A DNA stretch of 64,000 bases from Mesorhizobium amorphae CCNWGS0123 (GCF_001686985.1 NZ_CP015318.1:3160001-3224000); one strand, 5' to 3'; positions 7,616 to 15,878 are shown, numbered from the stretch's first letter. The notes: a model not told the origin generated them from the letters alone. Program-made: numbers and translations.

Positions 7616-7912
7616 ATGACCGCCTACAACGTCGTCCGTTTTCGCACCAAGCCAGGCAAGGAAAAGGCTTTCATCGAAGCGCATGAGAAAACCGCGCTCA
7701 ACGCCGCGGGCTTTCGCAAGGGCGCCCTGATCAAGACCGGCGAGGGCACGTTCTGCTTTGTTGGCGAGTGGGACGACATGGACAGCCTCGCCGCCGCGCG
7801 GTCATCGATGATCGGCCTTCTCGACACATTCCGCGATACGCTGGAAGACCTCGGCGGCAATCTCGGCGTGACGGACCCGGTCTCGGGGACGGTTGTCGCG
7901 GAAGTGCACTGA
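7616..7912 (+). CDS. antibiotic-biosynthesis-monooxygenase-like (ABM) small protein
   Basis: 98 residues from the ATG at 7616, with GGGAGG 8 bases upstream. The ferredoxin-like alpha+beta pattern of the ABM/dimeric alpha-beta barrel superfamily is visible: YNVVRFRTKPGKEKAFIEAH as strand and helix, then FCFVGEWDDMDSLAAAR. Such proteins act as cofactor-free oxygenases or as small binding proteins; none of the family's catalytic residues can be assigned with confidence here. It is followed by a stem-loop at 7919. Confidence 0.65.
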   Translation: MTAYNVVRFRTKPGKEKAFIEAHEKTALNAAGFRKGALIKTGEGTFCFVGEWDDMDSLAAARSSMIGLLDTFRDTLEDLGGNLGVTDPVSGTVVAEVH

Positions 7913-7918
7913 GGGAGC

Positions 7919-7954
7919 AACAGCCAATCCCCTTCGTGGGGGAGATTGGCTGTT
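7919..7954 (+). terminator. stem-loop after the ABM-like gene
   Basis: AACAGCCAATC plus CCC pairs with GGG plus GATTGGCTGTT, and a short TTT follows. It is the same kind of CTCCCC/GGGGAG intergenic hairpin seen elsewhere in the window, and here it is well placed to end the 7616 transcript before the LacI gene. Confidence 0.6.
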
Positions 7955-8000
7955 TCACCCGCCTTGGAAAACCCTTCTCCGCTGGTTACCCTCCGCTGGC

Positions 8001-9029
8001 ATGACAGCGGGGTCGAAAGAAATTCCAAAACCCACCTTCCTCGAGATCGCCCGCCGCGCCGGCGTCGGCACTGCAACCGTCGAGCGCGTGCTGAATGGCA
8101 GGGGCGGGGTCAGGCCTGCTACCGTCGAGAAAGTCGTCGCCGCCGCGCGCTCGCTCGACTATCCACGCCGGTTGCCCGAGGCGCATCGCGGCGTTATCCG
8201 CATCGAGGTCATCCTGGTGCGCCCGGACGCAACCTTCTTTGCGCGTCTGTCCCGCGCCTTCGAGCGCATTGCCGCGACGCTCGACCGCACGATCGCCGTC
8301 CACCGCACCTTTCTCGACGAGGCAGACCCGGCGGCCATCGCCAGGCGCATTCTCGATCCCGACATGCGCCGCGCCGGTCTTATCCTCGCGGTTCCCGACC
8401 ATCCGCTGGTCGGTGCCGCCTTGCGGAAACTCGAAGGCGAGAAAATCCCGACGGTGCAGATCGTCACCCAGATCACCGGCACCAGCGGCGCCTATGTCGG
8501 CATCGACAATTATGCGGCGGGCCGCATGGCGGGCCTGTTGATGGCGCGCATGCAGCGGCGGTCGGGCAAGGTGGTGGCGATCTGCCACAGCCAGATCTAC
8601 CGCGTCCACCAGGATCGCGTGCGCGGCTTCTTTGATTATCTGATCGAGGTCGGCGGCGGCGATTTCGAACCGGTCGCGGCACTGTTCGGGTATGACGACG
8701 GCGACCGCAACGCCGAACAGTTGCACGAAGCGCTGAAGCGCTGGCCGGACCTTGCCGGCCTCTACAATGCCGGCGGCGCCAATTCGGCGCTGAACGATGT
8801 GCTGCGCCGCCACACCAGAGGGCGCGAAGTGTTCTTCGTCGGCCATGAACTCACCGAGCGCAGCGCCACGGCACTGCGCCAGGGCACCATGGATGTCGTG
8901 CTCGACCAGGCGCCCGAGGCGCAGGCCAGGCGCGCCATCGACCTCGTGCTGGCGCGGCTCAACCTGCACGACCTGCCGGTCGAAAACCCGCCGATCCGTT
9001 TCGTCACCTTCACCGCCGAGAACCTTTGA
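8001..9029 (+). CDS. LacI-family transcriptional regulator
   Basis: 342 residues from the ATG at 8001; the ribosome binding site is weak. The N-terminal HTH reads ARRAGVGTATVERVLN with the usual hinge-proximal VRPATVEKVVAAARSLDY. The rest is a periplasmic-binding-protein-like sensor domain (about 65-340). It begins a same-strand run with a PanB-like protein, a membrane hydroxylase, a periplasmic binding protein and a Rieske ferredoxin, so it probably controls that pathway and senses the substrate or an intermediate. A TTGATC/GATCAA dyad overlaps its stop codon. Confidence 0.9.
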   Translation: MTAGSKEIPKPTFLEIARRAGVGTATVERVLNGRGGVRPATVEKVVAAARSLDYPRRLPEAHRGVIRIEVILVRPDATFFARLSRAFERIAATLDRTIAVHRTFLDEADPAAIARRILDPDMRRAGLILAVPDHPLVGAALRKLEGEKIPTVQIVTQITGTSGAYVGIDNYAAGRMAGLLMARMQRRSGKVVAICHSQIYRVHQDRVRGFFDYLIEVGGGDFEPVAALFGYDDGDRNAEQLHEALKRWPDLAGLYNAGGANSALNDVLRRHTRGREVFFVGHELTERSATALRQGTMDVVLDQAPEAQARRAIDLVLARLNLHDLPVENPPIRFVTFTAENL

Positions 9030-9043
9030 TCTGATTTGATCAA
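9026..9043. promoter_or_regulatory. dyad TTGATC-TGATTT-GATCAA between LacI gene and PanB-like gene
   Basis: Six-base arms separated by six bases overlap the end of the LacI gene and lie about 60 bases before the next start. It could be an operator for the downstream genes; the symmetry lacks the central CG common in LacI sites, so the assignment is weak. Confidence 0.35.
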
Positions 9044-9105
9044 GGAACAAGCGGCGCCCAGCCGGGCCCGATGTTATCCCCTCTCGTCAACGGGAGGATA
9101 ACCAA

Positions 9106-9897
9106 GTGACGAGACGGCTGACGGTCAGCGATCTGCAAAGCCAGAAGGGCAGCCGCAAATGGCTGCAGCTTCATGTCGACACGCCAGCAGAGGCTAGCGC
9201 TGCCGTCGCCTGCGACATCAACATTCTTTCCTGCGAGCCCGACCACAATCTCGAATTGATCCGCCAGGCGGCACCCTTCGCCTTCCTTTCCGTCGGCATG
9301 CCGCATGGCGCGGTCGCCTCGCCCGATGAGGCGGTGCGGCTGGGCTTTGCCATGCTGAAGCGCGGCGCCGACGCCGTCTATTGCTCGCATTCGCCGCGCT
9401 TCATCGAGGCCATGTCGGCCGAAGGCATTCCGGTCACCGGCCATGTCGGCCTGGTGCCGAACCGCGCCACCTGGACCAATTTCCGCGCCGTGGGCAGGAC
9501 CGCCGAAGAGGCCTTCAAGGTGCTGCGGGCCGCCAAGGATCTGGAGAATGCGGGTGCGGCCTGCATCGAGGTCGAGGTGGTGCCTGTCAGGCTGGCCGAT
9601 CACGTCACCCGCGCCACGCCGCTGATCACCATGGGCATGGGCTGCGGCTCGGTTTGCGACACGCAGTATCTGTTTTCCAGCGACGTGCTGGGCACACACA
9701 CCGGCCACTATCCGCGCCATGCCATGCGCTACGCCGACTTCGTCACGCTGGAGGCGGAGCTGCAGGAAAAGCGCATCGCCGCCTTCCGCGCCTTCGGCCG
9801 CGACGTGGCGGCGGGCAGCTACCCCGAAGCGAAGCATCAGGTCGACATGGACGATGCCGCCTATGACCGTTTTTTGACCCTTTCCCAATCCCTGTGA
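9106..9897 (+). CDS. PanB-like (ketopantoate hydroxymethyltransferase superfamily) protein, atypical active site
   Basis: 263 residues from GTG 9106, with GGGAGG upstream. The fold is recognisable from PanB landmarks: GIPVTGHVGLVPNRATW, EEAFKVLRAAKDLENAGA, CIEVEVVP (keeping the catalytic-type Glu) and MGMGCGSVCDTQYLFSSDVLG. Two positions needed for the true enzyme look lost: the metal Asp in the VGDSLG loop is replaced (SVGMPHG), and the VKLEGG lysine region reads VYCSHS. No panC lies nearby. I infer a related carbon-carbon lyase or transferase working on another substrate in a catabolic pathway rather than pantothenate synthesis. Its stop is next to the start of the hydroxylase gene, indicating an operon. 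Confidence 0.75.
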   Translation: MTRRLTVSDLQSQKGSRKWLQLHVDTPAEASAAVACDINILSCEPDHNLELIRQAAPFAFLSVGMPHGAVASPDEAVRLGFAMLKRGADAVYCSHSPRFIEAMSAEGIPVTGHVGLVPNRATWTNFRAVGRTAEEAFKVLRAAKDLENAGAACIEVEVVPVRLADHVTRATPLITMGMGCGSVCDTQYLFSSDVLGTHTGHYPRHAMRYADFVTLEAELQEKRIAAFRAFGRDVAAGSYPEAKHQVDMDDAAYDRFLTLSQSL

Positions 9898-9905
9898 GAC
9901 TAGAA

Positions 9906-10913
9906 ATGGACGACCTGAAATACGGCACGCGCAACAAGCGAGGCGACTGGGCTCCGAACGAGCCGGCCGGGACCGCGCCGCTGTTCACCTTCCCGCCGCG
10001 CCCGCTGGCGCTGCTGAAATGGCTGCCGCACTATTTCCTGCCCTACAATCTGCTGTTCGCGCTCTCGGCGGTGGCGTGGTGGCACTACGTGCTGCCTGAC
10101 GTCGAGGTGATGAAGACGCTGTCCGTCGGCTGGATCGTAAAACTGTTCCTCGTCAACTGCGCCGCGCTGCTTCTGTTCTTCGGCGCCTTCGAGCTCCGAC
10201 TCTACATCTTGAGAACCCAGGGCAATCGCTTCAAATATAACGGCAAATGGCCGTCGGAGCAGAAGAGCAAGGCGTTCTTCTTCGAGAACCAGAACTTCGA
10301 CAATATGCTGCGCACCTTCGGCACCGGTATGCCGATCTGGACGGCGATCGAGGTTGGGATCCTCTACGCCTATGCCAATGGCTACGTGCCATGGCTGACC
10401 TTCGCCGAGCACCCCGTCTATCTGTTCTTCCTGGTGCTTATCGCCCCGGTCATCCACGAGACCCATTTCTTCCTGCTGCACCGGGCGATCCACTGGCCGC
10501 CGCTCTACAAATTGGTACATTCGGTGCACCACAATTCAGTCAACCCGTCACCCTGGTCGTCGCTGTCGATGCATCCGGTGGAACAGCTCGGCTATCTCGG
10601 CGTCGCCTTCTGGCACCTGATCATCCCGTCGAACCCGCTGCTGGCACTCTACCAGCTTCACTATGCCGGCTTCGGCGCCATTCCCGGCCATGTCGGCTTC
10701 GACAAGGTCGAGCTCGGCGAGGATACGGCGGTCGATAGCCACGCCTACATTCACTACCTCCACCACAAATATTTCGAGGTGAACTACGGCGACGGCCTCA
10801 TCCCGTTCGACAAGTGGTTCGGCACTTTCCACGACGGCAGCAAGGACGGCGAGGCCCGCATGCAGGCCCGCTACGAGAAGAAGAAGGCGCGTGCCAACGC
10901 CGCAGTGAAATGA
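9906..10913 (+). CDS. membrane di-iron hydroxylase, sterol desaturase / fatty acid hydroxylase superfamily
   Basis: 335 residues from the ATG at 9906; a GTG at 9894 overlapping the upstream stop is an alternative. It has several membrane segments (near 40-65, 75-100, 145-170 and 180-200) and the superfamily's histidine clusters that bind two irons: HETHFFLLHRAIH, HSVHHNS and HYLHHKYFEVNYG, plus a histidine in SLSMHPVEQ. It is expected to hydroxylate or desaturate a substrate in the inner membrane using electrons from a ferredoxin, and a Rieske ferredoxin follows at 12106. The substrate is unknown; the context suggests catabolism of a transported small molecule. Confidence 0.88.
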   Translation: MDDLKYGTRNKRGDWAPNEPAGTAPLFTFPPRPLALLKWLPHYFLPYNLLFALSAVAWWHYVLPDVEVMKTLSVGWIVKLFLVNCAALLLFFGAFELRLYILRTQGNRFKYNGKWPSEQKSKAFFFENQNFDNMLRTFGTGMPIWTAIEVGILYAYANGYVPWLTFAEHPVYLFFLVLIAPVIHETHFFLLHRAIHWPPLYKLVHSVHHNSVNPSPWSSLSMHPVEQLGYLGVAFWHLIIPSNPLLALYQLHYAGFGAIPGHVGFDKVELGEDTAVDSHAYIHYLHHKYFEVNYGDGLIPFDKWFGTFHDGSKDGEARMQARYEKKKARANAAVK

Positions 10914-10932
10914 CGCCCGAACAGACAGCCAG

Positions 10933-10954
10933 GTGAATGGTTTCGATCGTTCAC
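10933..10954. promoter_or_regulatory. imperfect dyad before the binding-protein gene
   Basis: GTGAATG faces CGTTCAC (6 of 7 paired) around TTTCGATC, about 70 bases before the start of the periplasmic binding protein. Its CG-containing centre would suit a LacI-family operator, possibly for the regulator at 8001. Confidence 0.35.
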
Positions 10955-11025
10955 TCCAGCCATCCCGAAAGGGCCGGATACCAAAAAGCGGGGTGAACCG
11001 GCACCCATCCAAAGGGAGGAAACCC

Positions 11026-11973
11026 GTGAAGAAACTTCTCATCTCGACGGCGCTCGCCGCCTTGATGTCGATGCCGGCAAGCGCCTTCGCCGCCAAGCTC
11101 GGCGTCAGCATCGTCAACTTCGACAACAACTTCCAGACGCTTCTGATGCACGGCATGCAGGACCGCGCCAAGGAAAAGGGCGCCGGCATCCAGGTCGAAG
11201 ACGCCCAGAACGACGTCGCCAAGCAGCTCGACCAGGTCAAGAACTTCATCGCCAGCGGCGTCGACGCCATCATTGTCACGCTGGTCGACACCAACGCCTC
11301 CAAGACGATCAGCGAGGAAGCCGCCAAGGCCGGCATCCCGCTGGTCTTCGTCAACCTCGAACCCACGGATATGGCCAATCTGCCGGAGAAGCAGGTTTAT
11401 GTCGGCTCCAACGAGGTCGAGTCGGGCACGCTGGAGGCCTTCGAGGTTTGCAAGATGCTGCGCGCCAGGGGCAAGTCCGCCGGCGCCAACGCCTACATCG
11501 TCATGGGCAGCCTGGTGCACCAGGCGGCACTGCAGCGCACCAAGGACGTCGAGCAGATCTTCGCCACCGACATGTGCAACTTCATCAAGATCGTCGACAA
11601 GCAGTCGTCCGAATGGTCGCGCGACAATGCGCAGAACCTGATGACCAACTGGCTGACCGCCGGCGGCGCGCCGGACGCCGTCATCGCCAACAATGACGAA
11701 TCCGCCATCGGCGCCATCCTGGCGCTGAAGGCCAATGGCGTCGACATGAAGAACGTCGTCGTCGGCGGCATCGACGCCACCCAAGACGGCCTGCAGGCGA
11801 TGAAGGCCGGCGATCTTTCAGTGACGGTGTTCCAGAACGCCAAGGGGCAAGGCGGCGGCGGTGTCGACGCGGCTCTTGCGCTGGCCAAGGGCGAGAAGGT
11901 CGACCGCGTGGTCTACGTGCCGTTCGAACTGGTGACGCCGGCCAACGCGGCTGAGTACCTCAACAAGAACTAA
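11026..11973 (+). CDS. periplasmic sugar-binding protein (ribose/galactose type), orphan
   Basis: 315 residues from GTG 11026, with GGGAGGA 5 bases upstream. There is a signal peptide (KKLLISTALAALMSMPASAFA, cut near residue 24) and the type I periplasmic binding fold: KLGVSIVNFDNNFQTLLMHG, SGVDAIIVTLVDTNA, NNDESAIGAILALKANG and VVGGIDATQDGLQAM. No ATPase or permease gene lies in this cluster, so it either serves a transporter encoded elsewhere or works as a sensor or chemoreceptor ligand protein. It follows the hydroxylase by 112 bases and is followed by a palindromic repeat and the Rieske gene. Confidence 0.88.
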   Translation: MKKLLISTALAALMSMPASAFAAKLGVSIVNFDNNFQTLLMHGMQDRAKEKGAGIQVEDAQNDVAKQLDQVKNFIASGVDAIIVTLVDTNASKTISEEAAKAGIPLVFVNLEPTDMANLPEKQVYVGSNEVESGTLEAFEVCKMLRARGKSAGANAYIVMGSLVHQAALQRTKDVEQIFATDMCNFIKIVDKQSSEWSRDNAQNLMTNWLTAGGAPDAVIANNDESAIGAILALKANGVDMKNVVVGGIDATQDGLQAMKAGDLSVTVFQNAKGQGGGGVDAALALAKGEKVDRVVYVPFELVTPANAAEYLNKN

Positions 11974-12025
11974 GCATGATCCCAAAAAGTGGGAACCGGT
12001 TTTCGGAAAGATCATGCGCAAGCAA
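11974..12025 (+). repeat. mosaic palindromic repeat, variant with GCATGATC ends
   Basis: GCATGATC at 11974 pairs with GATCATGC near 12010-12017, enclosing AAAAAGTGGG and CGGTTTTCGG. This block recurs in many rhizobial genomes in my experience. It shares the AAAAGTG...CGGTTTT core with the repeats at 7401 and 15879. It sits between the binding protein and the Rieske gene and may form an RNA hairpin there. Confidence 0.6.
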
Positions 12026-12105
12026 CAACAGTCCCAAGACTGAGGCCTCCGGGCGGCTGTCATGGCCGTCCCGGACGGTCCGATCGGAATTGACAGGGGA
12101 GAAAA

Positions 12106-12420
12106 ATGTCCAGCTGGATCAGGGCCTGCGGCCTCGACGACATCGAACAGGAAGGCGCCCGCCGCTTCGACCATGAAGGCCGAACCTACGCCGTGTTTCG
12201 CTCTCCTGATGATGAAGTGTTCTGCACCGACGGCCTGTGCACGCACGAAGCCGTCCACATCGCCGACGGGCTGGTCACGGATTATGAGATCGAATGCCCG
12301 AAACACTCCGGCGCCTTCGACTACCGCACCGGCGAAGCCAAGCGCCTGCCGCCCTGCATCAACCTCAGGACCTACCCGGCCAAGGTCGAAGCGGGGGAGG
12401 TGATGGTGGCGGTGGGGTAA
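12106..12420 (+). CDS. Rieske-type [2Fe-2S] ferredoxin, MocE-like
   Basis: 104 residues, with the two Rieske ligand pairs C45-x-H47 (GLCTHEAVHI) and C64-x-x-H67 (ECPKHSGAFDY). This is the length and motif layout of stand-alone Rieske ferredoxins that feed oxygenases, such as MocE of rhizopine catabolism. It probably donates electrons to the membrane hydroxylase at 9906. No ferredoxin reductase is encoded nearby, so that partner must lie elsewhere. Confidence 0.88.
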   Translation: MSSWIRACGLDDIEQEGARRFDHEGRTYAVFRSPDDEVFCTDGLCTHEAVHIADGLVTDYEIECPKHSGAFDYRTGEAKRLPPCINLRTYPAKVEAGEVMVAVG

Positions 12421-12461
12421 GGCTTGAAGCTGCCGATCGCCCCGTTGCGGTCCGTTGCGGG

Positions 12462-12584
12462 GGAGATGTCCGGCAGGGCAGAGGGGGGTGCCGTTCCTCC
12501 GTGGTTCGCCCGATCTCACCCCTGGATGCCTGGGCTCAGGGGAGGCGATCCTTCGCACCCTTCTCTGTCCTGCCGGGTATCTCC
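12462..12584. repeat. long-arm inverted repeat
   Basis: Bases 12462-12483 (GGAGATGTCCGGCAGG...) are nearly complementary to 12563-12584 (...CCTGCCGGGTATCTCC), about 19 of 22 positions, around a loop of roughly 80 bases. The arms resemble the GGGGAGAT-type intergenic repeats found elsewhere in the window. No gene is seen in 12421-12672. Confidence 0.5.
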
Positions 12585-12672
12585 GACAACCGCCAGGGAG
12601 CGCCCGGAGTCCTCACCGGATTTGCCGGTTCGGCCTTCGATTTCTTCCGACCACCATCCGCGAACAAAGGGA

Positions 12673-12987
12673 TCAAAGGCCTGAGGTCATTTCGCGGCCC
12701 GGCCGGGCTTGCCGGCCGGACATCACCCTCAGCCAGGGCGCCAGATGGAAGGCGCTCATCAGCAGATACATCGCCGCCATGCTGGTTAGCGGCGAAGAAT
12801 TGTCGCCCATGCAGAGCATGGCCGCATCGCCACCTTGAATACAGGCGAGCAGCGCCATCAGGGCGAAGGTCGGAGCGGCGGCGAGGCACAGCCAGTCGGC
12901 GATGCCAAGGGGTGTCGCGCCAGGGGTAGCCGCATTCGCGTTCTCACCGGGGATCGCGCCGCCGGCGCCTGTATGGGTCTTGCTCAT
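12673..12987 (-). CDS. small membrane protein, unknown function
   Basis: 104 residues from the ATG at 12987. A Gly/Ala-rich N-terminus of about 27 residues is followed by two hydrophobic segments (ADWLCLAAAPTFALMALLAC and AAMYLLMSAFHLAPWL) joined by a short loop with a Cys and the sequence GGDAAMLCMGDNSSP. The C-terminus is basic (SGRQARPGREM). It looks like a two-helix inner-membrane protein. No domain is recognised. Confidence 0.6.
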   Translation of the reverse strand: MSKTHTGAGGAIPGENANAATPGATPLGIADWLCLAAAPTFALMALLACIQGGDAAMLCMGDNSSPLTSMAAMYLLMSAFHLAPWLRVMSGRQARPGREMTSGL

Positions 12988-13080
12988 GGTTTCTTATCCC
13001 TTGATGGGGCCATTGGCGCGAGCCAAGGAGGAGAGCTCCGGCGCCGCTCGTGAACGGTGCCGGGCGCCCAAACCGACCGA

Positions 13081-13830
13081 CTAGTCCTGCTTGTCCCGGA
13101 ACGCCGCCTCGCCGGCAGCAGACACTTCGGCCCATTTCTTGTCGGGCGCGGCGTCGTAATTGTCGTGCCAGTTCCACCAGCTGTAGAGCGGGGTCTGCGG
13201 ATAACCTTCGGGCGAGTCCTCCCAGATCTCCTGGCGGCCGAGCGGGGTCGCGTCGAGATAGCTCCAGACGGTGCCCATCGCCTCGTCGCCGCGGCTGTTG
13301 ATGAAATAGGTGCGGAACACCCTATCGCCGTCGCGGATGAACACGTTGTGGCCATGCCATTCGTCGACGCCGAAGTCTTTGTCGAAGCTGTCGGTGATGG
13401 TGTACCAAGGCATCTCCCAGCCCATCCGCTTCTTCAGCCGCACGATGTCGGCTTGCGGCGCGCGCGAGGCGTAGGCAAGCGTGGTGTTGCGAGCGTTGAG
13501 ATGGGCGAGATGGCCGACCTGATCGGCACCCAGCGAACAGCCGCGGCAGGCATGATCGGGCCAGCCATGGACACCGGGTTCAAAGAAAGCGCGGTAAACG
13601 ATCAGCTGGCGGCGGCCTTCGAACAGGTCGAGCAGGCTCACTCTGCCATTGGGCCCTTCGAACACATACGCCTTGTCGACGTCCATCCACGGCATCCGCC
13701 GGCGCTCGGCGGCCAGCGCATCCTTGGCGCGAAGCGTGGCTTTCTCCTTCACCAGCAACTCCTCGCGCGCGGCCTCCCACGCCTGCTGCGAAACGACAGG
13801 TGGGGTCTTCATTGCGATTTGCTTGGTCAT
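13081..13830 (-). CDS. DUF899 thioredoxin-like protein
   Basis: 249 residues from the ATG at 13830, with GGAGAAGATC directly upstream. It matches the DUF899 family: WEAAREELLVKEKATLRAKD, a cysteine pair HACRGCSLGADQVGHL, ASRAPQADIVRLKKRMGW, and a Trp-rich C-terminus YSWWNWHDNYD. The fold is thioredoxin-like and the CxxC suggests redox chemistry, but the family's function is not established. It is divergent from the HTH gene at 13947, a likely regulator. Confidence 0.88.
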   Translation of the reverse strand: MTKQIAMKTPPVVSQQAWEAAREELLVKEKATLRAKDALAAERRRMPWMDVDKAYVFEGPNGRVSLLDLFEGRRQLIVYRAFFEPGVHGWPDHACRGCSLGADQVGHLAHLNARNTTLAYASRAPQADIVRLKKRMGWEMPWYTITDSFDKDFGVDEWHGHNVFIRDGDRVFRTYFINSRGDEAMGTVWSYLDATPLGRQEIWEDSPEGYPQTPLYSWWNWHDNYDAAPDKKWAEVSAAGEAAFRDKQD

Positions 13831-13946
13831 GATCTTCTCCTTTGCAGTCTGTCTTCGCCGTTGCGAAATGTTGTTGGTTGCTGATGCTGAGATAGAGTAG
13901 GGCCCCTGCACCGGAAGGTGGGAGTTACAATCGTGACGGGATTTGA

Positions 13947-15167
13947 ATGGACTCGCTGATCACGGCGGCAGGGCTGGCGCTAGCGGCCGGTGATCCGCTC
14001 GGCGCGCTTGACCGCGTCGCCTTGCGCGAGGACGCACCGGCTCTGGCGCTGCGCGGTATCGCCATGGCGCAGCTCGGCGACCTCGACCGCGCCAAGGCGC
14101 TGCTGCGGCGAGCCGCGCGTGGCTTCAGCCCGAAAGAGGCGGTGGCGCGCGCCAGATGCGTCGTCGCCGAGGCCGAGATCGCGCTGGTCTCGCGTGACCT
14201 CGGCTGGTCGGCCAAGGCGCTCGACGTGGCGCGGGCAACGCTGGAGAAGCATGGCGACCGGCTGAACGCCGCCCATGCCGGGCATCTCAAGGTGCGGCGC
14301 CTGCTGCTGATCGGCCGCCTCGACGAGGCTGAGGGCGTGCTGGCCGGGCTCGATCCGGCGCCGCTTCCGCCGGCCTCAAGAGCCGCGCACGAACTGGCGG
14401 TCGCCGGCATCGCGATGCGGCGCCTCAGGACGAAAGCCGCGCGCACGGCACTGGAATGGGCACGCCACGCCGCCCACCGGGCCGGCATTGCGGGCCTTAT
14501 GGCGGAGGTCGACAGCGCCTTCCTGGCGCTGGACACACCGGCAGCGCGGCTGATCGCCAACGGCGAAGAGCGCCCGCTGCTGCTCGAGGAGGTCGAGGCG
14601 CTGCAGGCGTCGCCGGCGATGGTCGTCGATACTTTTCGCTATGTCGTGCGCAGCGGCGAAACGGCGATCTCGCTGGCCACGCGGCCGGTGCTGTTTGCGC
14701 TGGCGCGTACGCTTGCCGAGGCGTGGCCCGGCGATGTGTCCAGAGAAGAACTCGTCGCGCGGGCCTTCGGCGGCAAGCATGCAGATGAATCGCATCGCGC
14801 GCGGTTGCGGGTCGAGATCGGGCGACTTCGCGCCGAACTCGGCACGCTGGCCGAGATCGGTGCGACCAAGCGAGGTTTTGCGCTGGCGCCGCGCCAGGTA
14901 CGCGTGGCGGTGGTGCTGGCGCGGCCGATCGAGGAGCGGCACGCGGCGGTGCTGGCGTTGCTTGCCGATGGGGAGGCCTGGTCGAGTTCGGCGCTGGCGC
15001 TGGCGCTGGCAACCGGCCAGCGCAGCGTGCAACGGGCACTCGAGCAGTTGGCCGTGTCCGGCAAGGTGCAGTCGTTCGGACACGGGCGGGCGCGCCGCTG
15101 GATGACCCCGCCGGTGGCGGGATTCACGACCACCTTGTTACTCCCGGCGCCGTGGCTGAACGGCTAG
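13947..15167 (+). CDS. TPR-like protein with C-terminal winged-helix DNA-binding region
   Basis: 406 residues. The first ~200 residues are Ala/Leu-rich paired helices of the TPR kind (ALALRGIAMAQLGDLDRAKALLRRAARG). A winged-helix segment near 245-310 reads WPGDVSREELVARAFGGKHADESHRARLRVEIGRLRAELG, resembling OmpR/SARP-type helices, and a second HTH-like stretch near 345-380 reads SSALALALATGQRSVQRALEQL. It is divergent from DUF899 and followed 36 bases later by a beta-propeller gene. I infer a transcriptional regulator of this small locus. Confidence 0.65.
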   Translation: MDSLITAAGLALAAGDPLGALDRVALREDAPALALRGIAMAQLGDLDRAKALLRRAARGFSPKEAVARARCVVAEAEIALVSRDLGWSAKALDVARATLEKHGDRLNAAHAGHLKVRRLLLIGRLDEAEGVLAGLDPAPLPPASRAAHELAVAGIAMRRLRTKAARTALEWARHAAHRAGIAGLMAEVDSAFLALDTPAARLIANGEERPLLLEEVEALQASPAMVVDTFRYVVRSGETAISLATRPVLFALARTLAEAWPGDVSREELVARAFGGKHADESHRARLRVEIGRLRAELGTLAEIGATKRGFALAPRQVRVAVVLARPIEERHAAVLALLADGEAWSSSALALALATGQRSVQRALEQLAVSGKVQSFGHGRARRWMTPPVAGFTTTLLLPAPWLNG

Positions 15168-15203
15168 AAGGCACAAGTTCGATCAACTTGGCGAGGTAGA
15201 GAC

Positions 15204-15857
15204 ATGAAACATTCGGCGGCCGAAATCCTGCGCGAATACGGACCCTTTCCGGGGGTGGATAGTGTTGCCGGGGTGAGCTTTGACGGGGAAAGGGTCTGGT
15301 TCGCCTCGGGCGACAAGCTGAACGCCTTCGACCCTGAGACTGGGAAGGCGCTGCGTTCGATCGATGTCGCCGCGCATGCCGGCACGGCCTATGACGGCCA
15401 ACATCTGTTCCAGATCGCCAAGGATCGCATCCAGAAGATCGACCCCGACACCGGCAAGGTGCTGGCCACCATTCCCGCTCCCGGAGGCGGCAGCGACTCC
15501 GGCCTGACCTGGGCAGAGGGGACGCTCTGGGTGGGCCAGTACCGGGAGCGCAAGATCCACCAGATCGATCCGGAGACCGGCGCAATCCTGCGCACCATCG
15601 AATCCAACCGTTTCGTCACCGGGGTGACCTGGGTCGACGGCGAGCTGTGGCACGCCACCTGGGAAGGCGATGAGAGCGACCTGCGCCGCGTCGACCCGCA
15701 AACCGGCAAGGTTCTGGAGAAGCTGGACATGCCAGCCGGTATGGGCGTCTCGGGACTGGAATCCGATGGCGGCGACCGCCTCTTCTGCGGCAGCGGCCGC
15801 GACGGAGTGGTGCGGGCGGTGCGCCGGCCGAGGCGAGGGCCGAAGGGTCAAACGTGA
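15204..15857 (+). CDS. beta-propeller (YVTN/PQQ-like repeat) protein
   Basis: 217 residues, no signal peptide. At least four repeats share the turn D-P-x-T-G-K/A-x-L: DPETGKALRSID, DPDTGKVLATIP, DPETGAILRTIE and DPQTGKVLEKLD, with GLTWAEGTLWVGQY and GVTWVDGELWHATW between them. The pattern resembles glutaminyl-cyclase-like and virginiamycin-B-lyase-like propellers, but no catalytic residues can be assigned. It sits with the HTH gene and the divergent DUF899 gene. Confidence 0.75.
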   Translation: MKHSAAEILREYGPFPGVDSVAGVSFDGERVWFASGDKLNAFDPETGKALRSIDVAAHAGTAYDGQHLFQIAKDRIQKIDPDTGKVLATIPAPGGGSDSGLTWAEGTLWVGQYRERKIHQIDPETGAILRTIESNRFVTGVTWVDGELWHATWEGDESDLRRVDPQTGKVLEKLDMPAGMGVSGLESDGGDRLFCGSGRDGVVRAVRRPRRGPKGQT

Positions 15858-15878
15858 AGCGGTTGCCCTGACAGTCGC

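Noticed and set aside
9106..9897. Pantothenate biosynthesis role for the PanB-like gene
   Set aside because: Key metal and substrate residues are replaced, no panC is adjacent, and the neighbours are catabolic-type genes.
13057..13884. Plus-strand open frame opposite the DUF899 gene
   Set aside because: The DUF899 protein on the minus strand has family motifs and a proper ribosome binding site; the plus frame has neither.
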